A DNA stretch of 5,282 nucleotides. It comes from an uncultured Gemella sp. (GTDB taxonomy: Bacteria > Bacillota > Bacilli > Staphylococcales > Gemellaceae). Made by a program: the position numbers and the translations under genes. The notes beneath the pieces are model-generated. The model saw only the letters and a program-made list of their open reading frames with translations. It was not told the origin of the DNA and ran no database searches. The stretch is from positions 1-5,282 of the forward strand of contig CAKMQO010000227.1 of assembly GCA_927911695.1 (NCBI GenBank), given 5' to 3'. Shown here piece after piece: positions 1 through 5,282 of this stretch (position 1 is its first letter; each line of letters begins with the position of its first letter).

Positions 1-27
1 ATACTAAAAACCCCTCTATATACTTAT

Positions 28-56
28 ATTATAACATTTTCAGCACTTTTTCTCAT
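28..56 (-). promoter_or_regulatory. Possible leftward promoter (weak)
   Basis: Read on the minus strand, 28-36 is TGTTATAAT, a perfect extended -10 box. The hexamer ATGAGA at 51-56 lies exactly 17 bases upstream and matches four of six positions of the -35 consensus. A purine-rich GAGGGG follows further left, so a divergent gene could start beyond the window edge. Such matches are frequent in AT-rich DNA and no coding start is visible, so this is only a candidate. Confidence 0.25.
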
Positions 57-63
57 TAAAAAT

Positions 64-104
64 AGGCTGCTGACTCATGCAGTTTCTGCATTTGTCAACA
101 GCCT
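64..104. other. Long interrupted hairpin
   Basis: A 41-base imperfect palindrome. AGGCTG (64-69) pairs with CAGCCT (99-104), TGAC (71-74) with GTCA (94-97), and ATGCAG (77-82) with CTGCAT (86-91), around a TTT loop. One C-A mismatch and one 2x2 internal loop interrupt the stem. On the minus strand it is followed by ATTTTTAAT, so it could terminate leftward transcripts. It is far richer in G+C than its surroundings. It may be a terminator, part of a small RNA ending at 140, or a copy of a dispersed palindromic element. The structure is seen directly; the function is inferred. Confidence 0.6.
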
Positions 105-110
105 GTAAAA

Positions 111-140
111 GGTAAAAGTCTAAGACTTTTGCCTTTTTTT
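111..140 (+). terminator. Rho-independent terminator
   Basis: GGTAAAAGTC (111-120) pairs with GACTTTTGCC (124-133) with one T-G wobble and a three-base loop, followed directly by seven T (134-140). This is a textbook rightward intrinsic terminator. It would end a transcript entering from the left edge, or a short RNA that includes the hairpin at 64-104, and it insulates the operon that starts near 627. Confidence 0.75.
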
Positions 141-556
141 ATTTATATCTATATGATTTTACCTGAAAAAAATTTATGTTTATGTTTATTTTTATTTATA
201 AATATATTAAGGATATTAGATATCTATTTTTCACTAATATAAAGTAATAGTTTTATTAAGTGTATCTTAATTTCCATTATGTAAAACAAATTAGAGTTTA
301 TTTATTAATATAGGATATGATTTTTGTTTAAGAATAGTTATAGTAAAAGATTTTAAAAAAGATGATTATAATTTATACGAGTGTTAATGTATTAAATTAA
401 AATCTCAATATAATAATAAAATACATTAAAATATCGATGTAGATAAAATGTTTGCTTTAAAGTTCATAATGTGTTTTTTAAATATATTTCATATGATATT
501 TTTAAAAAATAAGTTTGTTTATTGTTCAAATAAAATGGAAAAATAATCAACTATTC
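141..556. other. AT-rich intergenic stretch without a recognised gene
   Basis: Over 400 bases with stops in all frames and very low G+C (my hand count for 181-540 is 55 of 360). I see no RBS-start pair leading to a plausible protein, no tRNA-like cloverleaf and no long repeat. Short palindromes such as TAGATATCTA at 217-226 are expected by chance at this composition. It may serve as AT-rich upstream promoter sequence or be decayed DNA, and nothing in it is recognisable. Confidence 0.6.
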
Positions 557-595
557 TAAAGATTAAAACATTAAATTTCTAGATTTTTATCTTTA
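557..595. promoter_or_regulatory. Inverted repeat upstream of the promoter, candidate operator
   Basis: TAAAGATTAAAA (557-568) and TTTTTATCTTTA (584-595) are complementary at 11 of 12 positions, separated by 15 bases. The right arm runs into the -35 box and the cre site, a usual place for a repressor or activator site. The base composition makes a chance repeat possible. A local sugar-responsive regulator, such as an RpiR-type NanR known from sialic acid loci in some Bacillota, is one candidate ligand, but no regulator gene is in the window. Confidence 0.35.
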
Positions 596-609
596 CAAAC
601 GCTTTCAAA
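592..609 (+). promoter_or_regulatory. cre site (CcpA operator) overlapping the -35 box
   Basis: TTTACAAACGCTTTCAAA fits the Bacillus cre consensus WWTGNAARCGNWWWCAWW at all positions but one (A instead of G at the fourth). It covers the -35 box and the first part of the spacer, the position from which CcpA with HPr-Ser-P blocks RNA polymerase. This predicts repression of the operon by glucose or another preferred sugar and supports assignment to Bacillota. Confidence 0.75.
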
Positions 610-620
610 TATGATACTAT
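592..620 (+). promoter_or_regulatory. Sigma-A type promoter of the transporter operon
   Basis: The -35 box TTTACA (592-597) matches five of six consensus bases. A 17-base spacer leads to the -10 box TACTAT (615-620), preceded by TG at 612-613, giving the extended -10 form TGnTAcTAT. Transcription should start near 627, leaving a leader of about 35 bases before the ATG at 661. It is the only good promoter seen upstream of the five co-directional genes. Confidence 0.65.
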
Positions 621-660
621 TTTTGATGAAAAGATAAATATCAATTTATAGGAGGTTAAT

Positions 661-1763
661 ATGGCGAGTTTATCATTAAAAAAAATCTATAAAAAGTATG
701 ATAATGGCTTTTGCGCGGTAACTGATTTTAATTTGGAAGTAGCTGACAAGGAATTTGTTGTATTTGTTGGACCATCAGGGTGTGGAAAATCTACTACCCT
801 TAGAATGATTGCTGGTCTAGAAGATATAACAGAAGGTGAGTTTTATATAGGGGATAAGTTAGTAAATGATGTTGAACCTAAAGATAGAGATATCGCAATG
901 GTATTTCAAAGTTATGCGCTATACCCACATATGACAGTTTTTGATAATATGGCATTTGCTCTAAAACTAAGAAAGGTTCCTAAAGATGAAATAAAAGCGA
1001 AAGTTGAAGAAGCTGCAAAATTCTTGGATTAGAAGAACTTTTAGATAGGAAGCCAAAAGCACTTTCTGGAGGACAACGTCAAAGGGTTGCACTAGGAAGA
1101 GCTATTGTAAGAAGTCCGAAGGTATTCCTTATGGACGAACCACTATCGAACTTAGATGCTAAATTAAGAAGTAACATGAGAGCGGAAATAATTAAGATTC
1201 ATAATACTTTAGGAGCAACTACAATCTATGTAACGCATGACCAAACAGAAGCTATGACAATGGCGGATAGAATTGTAGTAATGAAAAAAGGTATTGTTCA
1301 ACAAGTTGGAAGCCCTAAAGAGATTTATGATCATCCAGAAAATTTATTTGTAGCAGGATTTATCGGAGCACCTACAATGAACTTCATGAGAGGTAGAGTT
1401 GCTGAAGGTAACTTTGTAACTAAAGATGGAGGAGAAATAGAAATTCCGGTAGGACACTATGATAGATTAAAAGAACTAGGTTATGAAGGAAAAGAAGTAG
1501 TTCTAGGAATTAGACCAGAAAATATCTCTAATGATCCACTTGTACTAGAGACATATTCACATGCCAAGATTACTTCAAAAGTAATTGTGGCAGAGTTATT
1601 AGGGTCTGAGTATATTGTTCATACTGATTTAAATGGAGAAAATATTAAAGCAATTGTACATTCAAGACAAAATATTAAAATGGGAGACGAACTAACATTT
1701 GCTTTAGATATGAATAGAGCTCATTACTTCGATGTAGATACTGAACTTAGTATCTTAGAATAA
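661..1763 (+). CDS. Sugar ABC transporter ATP-binding protein (MsmK/UgpC/MalK family), frameshifted
   Basis: Cytoplasmic ATPase that powers the importer encoded downstream. The start at 661 follows AGGAGGT at 650-656. As given, the frame stops at 1030-1032. Adding one A to the A4 run at 1017-1020 joins it to the second part (conserved again from [11 protein letters not shown] onward) and gives a 367-residue protein, the normal family length. In the repaired protein I see Walker [10 protein letters not shown] (37-45), Q-loop Gln83, signature LSGGQ (135-139), Walker B with Glu160 in VFLMDEP (155-161), D-loop SNLD (163-166), switch His193 and a C-terminal TOBE-type regulatory domain from about 240, including GIRPEN (283-288). 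No essential motif is lost, so a sequencing error is likelier than a true pseudogene. Streptococci often share one unlinked MsmK among several importers; here the ATPase is first in the operon. The family is certain, the substrate is not. Confidence 0.93.
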
Positions 1764-1802
1764 TTTAATTAAGACGTCAAATTTTTATAAAACATACAAA
1801 AT

Positions 1803-1809
1803 AAGGAGG
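1803..1809 (+). promoter_or_regulatory. RBS of the solute-binding protein gene
   Basis: AAGGAGG lies eight bases before the ATG at 1818 and fixes that start. The 54-base gap after the ATPase stop shows no terminator hairpin and no clear promoter, so the two genes are likely on one transcript. Confidence 0.8.
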
Positions 1810-1817
1810 CTCATATT

Positions 1818-3116
1818 ATGAGAAAATTAAATAAATTGTTTGCTGTAGCAGCAACGACAGCTCTTGTTTTAACAGGGTGTGTGGGCGGTAAAAAAGAAGA
1901 AAAACAAGCCGATCCGAATAAAAAAGTAGAATTACTTATTGGGACTTCCCACAATTACAAAGATAAAGAATTCAAAAAAACTGAAGATTTTGATGCAGCT
2001 TTAATCAAAGCGTTTGAAGCGAAAAATCCAAATATTAAAGTTAACTATCAAAAAATTGAATTTACAGATGGACCAGCAAAAATTGAAACAGCTATTCAAT
2101 CGAAAACAGCTCCAGATGTAATCTATGATGCACCAGGACGTGTAATTGCTTGGGCAGCGAAAGACTTATTAGTTCCATTAGATGATGTTGATAAATCTAA
2201 ATTAAATGAAGCAGCAGTTAAAGCATCTAGTTACAAAGATAAACTTTACATGTATCCACAAGGGGTAGCGCCATTCTTAATGGGTGTGAATAAAGACTTA
2301 ACTGATAAATTAGGTGTTACAGACCTTCTACCTCTTAACAAACAAGATAGAAGTTGGACTGTAGAAGAATATGAAAAATTCTTAAAAGCAGTTAAACAAA
2401 AAGATTCAAGTATTACTCCAGCATTATTCTACACTAAATCTCAAGCAGGAGACCAAGGACCAAGAGCATTTGTAGCAAACTTATACAATTCTTGGATTAC
2501 AGATGATGCAATCAGCAAATACACTATTAATGATGCAAATGGTGTTAAAGGATTAGAGTGGGTTAAAAAAGCTTACGATGATGGTTTATTAGGACAAGGG
2601 GTTGCATTAGAAGCAAAAGATGCTCTAGAAGCATTTAAATCAGGACGTGCGGCAACTACAATCTTATTCTCTCCTGGTATCGCAGCTTCACACGCATCTG
2701 GATTTAACTACAAATTCTTACCATTCCCTAACAATGGAGGAAAAGCTAAATATGATTATCTAGTTGCAGGACCAGCCATCTTTGATAATGGTGATGTGGA
2801 CAAAGCAGCAGCGGCTAAAAAATTCGTTGACTTTATGGTTAATGATAAAGATTGGGGTAAACGTACTCTATTAGCATCTGGTAACTTCTCAGCTAAAAAA
2901 GGTGAAACAGGATTATATGATTCAGAAGAACTTAAATTTGCTGAAGGATTAACTGGACAATACGCTCCATACTATAACACAATTCCAGGATTCGCTAAAA
3001 TGAGACCGCTATGGTTCAACATGGTTCAAGGTGTATTAAATGGAAAAACTACACCTAAAGAAGGATTAGATAAATTTGTAGAAGATGCAAATAAAACAAT
3101 AAAAGAAGCATTGTAA
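1818..3116 (+). CDS. Extracellular sugar-binding lipoprotein of the ABC transporter
   Basis: Receptor that captures the sugar outside the membrane and delivers it to the two permeases. The intact 432-residue protein starts with a lipoprotein signal peptide: basic MRKLNK, a hydrophobic core and lipobox LTGC with the lipidated Cys21, followed by a charged flexible linker (KKEEKQADPNKK). The mature part has the layout of family 1 solute-binding proteins: an N-terminal strand region (VELLIGTSH), then FEAKNPNIKVNYQKIE, APDVIYD at about 94-100, YMYPQGVAPFLMGVNKD, and the later GRAATTILFSPG segment that belongs to the hinge and second lobe. Length is normal for the family. Linked nanE suggests sialic acid or N-acetylmannosamine as ligand, like SatA of pneumococcus, but the binding residues cannot be read from sequence alone. 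Unlike three of its neighbours this gene carries no frameshift. A terminator-like hairpin follows it. Confidence 0.92.
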   Translation: MRKLNKLFAVAATTALVLTGCVGGKKEEKQADPNKKVELLIGTSHNYKDKEFKKTEDFDAALIKAFEAKNPNIKVNYQKIEFTDGPAKIETAIQSKTAPDVIYDAPGRVIAWAAKDLLVPLDDVDKSKLNEAAVKASSYKDKLYMYPQGVAPFLMGVNKDLTDKLGVTDLLPLNKQDRSWTVEEYEKFLKAVKQKDSSITPALFYTKSQAGDQGPRAFVANLYNSWITDDAISKYTINDANGVKGLEWVKKAYDDGLLGQGVALEAKDALEAFKSGRAATTILFSPGIAASHASGFNYKFLPFPNNGGKAKYDYLVAGPAIFDNGDVDKAAAAKKFVDFMVNDKDWGKRTLLASGNFSAKKGETGLYDSEELKFAEGLTGQYAPYYNTIPGFAKMRPLWFNMVQGVLNGKTTPKEGLDKFVEDANKTIKEAL

Positions 3117-3127
3117 TTTGACGTATG

Positions 3128-3157
3128 AAGGGATAGAGTTGCTTCTATCCCTTTTTT
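3128..3157 (+). terminator. Internal terminator/attenuator between receptor and permease genes
   Basis: AAGGGATAGA (3128-3137) and TCTATCCCTT (3144-3153) form a perfect 10-bp stem with a six-base loop, and the T run extends to 3157. It sits 12 bases after the receptor stop and 32 before the permease start. No promoter is evident between it and the permease gene, so it probably acts as a partial terminator. It would let the receptor be made in excess over the membrane subunits, and it would protect the 3' end of the upstream mRNA. Confidence 0.8.
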
Positions 3158-3188
3158 AGATAAAAAAATAAACTTTTTAGGAGGTTCT

Positions 3189-4096
3189 ATGAAAACTACT
3201 AAGAAAAGAAAAAAAAATAGACTTTAGTGCATATCTATTTATTTTGCCAGTTAGTTTATTTTTCATAACATTTGTTTTAGTGCCAATGTTACGTGGACTG
3301 CAGTTATCATTATACAGTTTTGCTAAAAAAAAATCCAGTATTCGTTGGACTTAAACACTATTCAGACTTAATGTTCAGTGGAAGTGGAGCGACAATCCAC
3401 GAACCATTTATGAAATCACTTATTAATACAATTATTGTGACGGTAGTTGCAGTACCTATAGTAGTAGTAGTATCTATATTTGTTGCAGTAACGATTTACA
3501 ATAAGAGTGCAGTAGTAAGATCATTCTTCCGTGGAGTATTCTATATTCCAGCGATTTCTTCTGTAGTTTCTGTTACCGTAGTTTGGGCTTGGATCTATCA
3601 CCCAGAATATGGAATTTTAAACTATGTATTTAAATCGATGCATTTAATTAACGATAATATTGACTGGTTAGGAAATCCGAGTACAGCATTATATGCTATT
3701 ATTACGATTTTGATTACTACTTCATTAGGACAACCAATAATTCTTTATGTTGCTGCTTTAGGTAACGTACCAAAAGAATTATTAGAAGCTTCAGAGATTG
3801 ATGGAGCTACAAAATGGCAAGTGTTCACAAAAATCACTTGGCCGCTGATTAAACCAACGACATTATATATTGTAGTTGTAACTACAATCAACTCGTTCCA
3901 AATTTTCGCACTTATCCAGTTATTAACTGCTGGTGGACCAAACTATGGAACAAGTACAATTATGTATCTAGTTTATGAAGCAGCAATTAAAAACGGAAAT
4001 CATGGTGTAGCTAGTGCGATGGGTATTATCCTTGCTGTAATTATTGGAATAATTTCAATATTACAATTCAAGTTCCTATCTACAGACAATGATTAG
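3189..4096 (+). CDS. Sugar ABC transporter permease 1 (MalF/UgpA-like), two frameshifts
   Basis: First membrane subunit of the importer. The ATG at 3189 follows AGGAGGT at 3179-3185. Two A9 runs, at 3209-3217 and 3325-3333, each carry one A too many for the reading frame. Removing one from each gives a continuous 301-residue protein beginning MKTTKKRKKIDFSAY, of normal family length. Without repair, translation stops at 3225-3227, and the longest open piece (from 3293) would lack the first membrane segment. The repaired protein has a basic N-terminus, six likely membrane segments (about 14-34, 77-102, 115-136, 167-189, 224-246, 275-296) and the EAA loop EASEIDGA (199-206) before WPLIKP, which docks on the ATPase. 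The stop overlaps the RBS of the next gene. Errors in homopolymer runs explain the breaks best; slippage on A9 tracts in the cell is a less likely alternative. Confidence 0.9.
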
Positions 4097-4107
4097 GAGG
4101 ATTTAGA

Positions 4108-4935
4108 ATGAAAAGTATAAGTATTTTTAAAATAGTATCAATGATAATATTACTTGGGTTAACTATATTCTTTATTTTTCCATTTTATTGGATTGCATCA
4201 GGATCATTTAAATTACAAGATGTAGCAATAACAATTCCACCAGAATGGTGGCCATCTACTCCAACATTGGAAAACTATGAGAAGTTATTTACATCGAATA
4301 CATTAAGATGGTTCTTTAACTCAGTATTTATTTCAGTAATGACAACATTCTTAGTTTGTGCTACATCAGCATTAGCAGGATATGCGCTAGCTAAGAAAAA
4401 TTTCCCAGGTGTTAAGATAATATTCATGGTGTTTGTTGCAGCAATGGCATTACCAAAACAAGTAATTTTAATACCTTTATTAAACTTAATCACTGAATTT
4501 AACTTAATGAATACATACTACGCGTTAATTCTACCTGCAGTAGGTTGGCCGTTCGGGGTATTCTTAATGAGACAATTCTCTCAAGCAATTCCAACAGAAT
4601 TACTTGAGTCAGCAAGAATAGATGGTTGTGGTGAAGTAAGAACATTTATAAATATCGCTTTACCAATCATTAAACCGGGTATCGGAGCGTTAGCGATCTT
4701 TACTTTCATCGCTAGCTGGAACGATTACTTCTCACAATTAATCTTCTCTAATACACCAGACATGTCTACATTACCTTTAGGGTTAGCAGCGTTAGCACAA
4801 GGTCAAGAGTTCTCTAATGACTATGGATTACTAATGGCGGGGGCATCATTAGCATCGTTACCGATGATAATCGTGTTCATTTGTTTCCAAAATTACTTTA
4901 CTCAAGGTGTTACTTTAGGAGCGGTGAAAGGATAA
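4108..4935 (+). CDS. Sugar ABC transporter permease 2 (MalG/UgpE-like)
   Basis: Second membrane subunit, pairing with permease 1 to form the translocation channel. The intact 275-residue frame starts at the ATG placed seven bases after AGGAGG (4095-4100), whose first bases lie in the stop codon of permease 1, so the two are probably translationally coupled. Six hydrophobic segments are visible at about 9-31, 69-94, 103-125, 138-157, 190-212 and 240-262. The EAA loop is [10 protein letters not shown] (167-176) followed by LPIIKPG, the contact site for the ATPase. The pattern [12 protein letters not shown] near the N-terminus and the GAVKG ending are typical of MalG-like CUT1 permeases. Only four bases separate its stop from the nanE start. 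Confidence 0.93.
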   Translation: MKSISIFKIVSMIILLGLTIFFIFPFYWIASGSFKLQDVAITIPPEWWPSTPTLENYEKLFTSNTLRWFFNSVFISVMTTFLVCATSALAGYALAKKNFPGVKIIFMVFVAAMALPKQVILIPLLNLITEFNLMNTYYALILPAVGWPFGVFLMRQFSQAIPTELLESARIDGCGEVRTFINIALPIIKPGIGALAIFTFIASWNDYFSQLIFSNTPDMSTLPLGLAALAQGQEFSNDYGLLMAGASLASLPMIIVFICFQNYFTQGVTLGAVKG

Positions 4936-4939
4936 TCTT

Positions 4940-5240
4940 ATGGATAAACAACAATTATTAGAGTATCTAAAAGGAGAAATGATAGTTTCTTGTCAAGCAT
5001 TACCAGGAGAAGCTTTATACAAAGAAGAAGGTGGAGTAATGTGTTTGATGGCACAAGCTGTAAAAAATGCTGGAGTAAAAGCTATTAGAGCTCAAAGGTG
5101 TTTTAGATATTAAACAAATAAAAGAACAAACTAACTTACCTGTAATTGGTATAATAAAAAAATCATATGAGGGATATGCTTCGTATATAACAGCTACAAT
5201 GGATGAAGTTGATAAATTAGTTGAAGCTAATTCTGATATT
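4940..5240 (+). CDS. nanE: N-acetylmannosamine-6-phosphate 2-epimerase NanE, frameshifted and truncated
   Basis: NanE converts N-acetylmannosamine-6-phosphate to N-acetylglucosamine-6-phosphate in the cytoplasm, a late step of sialic acid breakdown. The ATG at 4940 follows AAAGGA (4927-4932), and the gap from permease 2 is four bases. The first 57 codons include the family hallmark [10 protein letters not shown] (15-24) and end at a false stop at 5111-5113. One extra A in the run at 5094-5096 breaks the frame; removing it gives RAQGVLDIK, then [11 protein letters not shown] with Lys73 aligning to the catalytic lysine known from the Clostridium perfringens enzyme (Lys66), then [12 protein letters not shown] and VEANSDI. 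About 100 of the usual 225-235 residues are present. After 5240 the + strand no longer encodes NanE, because the sequence turns back on itself. The rest of the (beta/alpha)8 barrel, including the C-terminal phosphate-binding part, is absent from the window. Confidence 0.9.
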
Positions 5241-5282
5241 TTTCCTTAATTTCTTTAACGAATTCACTTGGAGTTTCCCATC
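5238..5282 (-). pseudogene. nanE: Inverted fragment of nanE (fold-back junction)
   Basis: The + strand frame of NanE ends abruptly after ANSDI. On the minus strand the last 45 bases read [13 protein letters not shown], preceded by the codons GAT GGG AA(A). In streptococcal-type NanE proteins a segment of form DG-x-x-x-x-EF-x-x-x-VKEKY lies about a dozen residues after the point where the + strand reading stops. The fit is good if one A is missing from the AAA run. The end of the window is therefore most likely a piece of the same gene joined in reverse orientation, as seen in amplification chimeras or a misassembled contig end. Confidence 0.65.

Noticed and set aside
217..226. Palindrome TAGATATCTA in the long intergenic stretch
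   Set aside because: It is short, isolated and expected by chance in DNA of this composition.
632..641. GATAAATATC near-palindrome in the leader of the ATPase gene
   Set aside because: Only four paired bases on each side, too weak for a hairpin or a supported operator.
1131..1763. Separate 210-residue ATPase gene starting at MDEP
   Set aside because: The ATG is inside the Walker B motif and has no RBS. The upstream in-frame sequence encodes the conserved LSGGQ region, so this is the second part of one frameshifted gene.
1774..3124. Ten-base inverted copies (ACGTCAAATT at 1774-1783, AATTTGACGT at 3115-3124) flanking the receptor gene
   Set aside because: The match does not extend beyond ten bases, there is no target duplication and the gene fits its operon. 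A mobile unit is not supported and chance is the better explanation.
3293..4096. Permease 1 starting at the ATG at 3293
   Set aside because: The first dozen residues (MDCSYHYTVLL) do not resemble a permease and come from the wrong frame. The true N-terminus, with RBS and first membrane segment, is recovered from 3189 after correcting the A runs.
4275..4493. Open reading frame of 72 codons on the minus strand
   Set aside because: It lies wholly inside permease 2 on the opposite strand, has no RBS and encodes no recognisable protein. It is a shadow of the real gene.

Overview
The window reads as a low-GC Gram-positive (Bacillota, Bacilli-like) chromosome segment. This rests on strong AGGAGG-type ribosome binding sites, an almost perfect CcpA (cre) operator at the promoter, a lipoprotein solute receptor and very AT-rich spacers (my hand count gives about 15% G+C over 181-540). 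A Gemella- or Streptococcus-like relative is plausible, but the genus cannot be fixed from sequence alone.

Layout. Positions 1-140 hold two stacked hairpins, the second a good intrinsic terminator, with a weak possible leftward promoter at the extreme left. Positions 141-556 are AT-rich with no recognisable gene. Positions 557-657 hold the control region: an inverted repeat, a promoter with an extended -10, a cre site over the -35 and a strong RBS. From 661 onward all genes run on the + strand as one operon: carbohydrate ABC transporter ATPase (661-1763), solute-binding lipoprotein (1818-3116), an internal terminator-like hairpin (3128-3157), permease 1 (3189-4096), permease 2 (4108-4935) and the start of nanE (4940-5240).

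Function. Together the four transporter genes make a complete CUT1-type sugar importer: lipoprotein receptor, two EAA-loop permeases and a MalK/MsmK-type ATPase. The linked nanE (N-acetylmannosamine-6-phosphate 2-epimerase) points to sialic acid or N-acetylmannosamine as the likely substrate, comparable to the streptococcal SatABC importer but with its own ATPase. The substrate is inferred from context, not seen. The operon looks subject to carbon catabolite repression.

Sequence quality. Three of the five genes are broken by single-base gains or losses in A runs (1017-1020, 3209-3217, 3325-3333, 5094-5096). In each case a one-base correction restores a conserved family protein. The right end (from about 5238) is a fold-back: the minus strand of the last 45 bases appears to encode the part of NanE that should follow some ten codons further on. 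These are most simply sequencing and amplification or assembly artefacts. I found no convincing undescribed system here.
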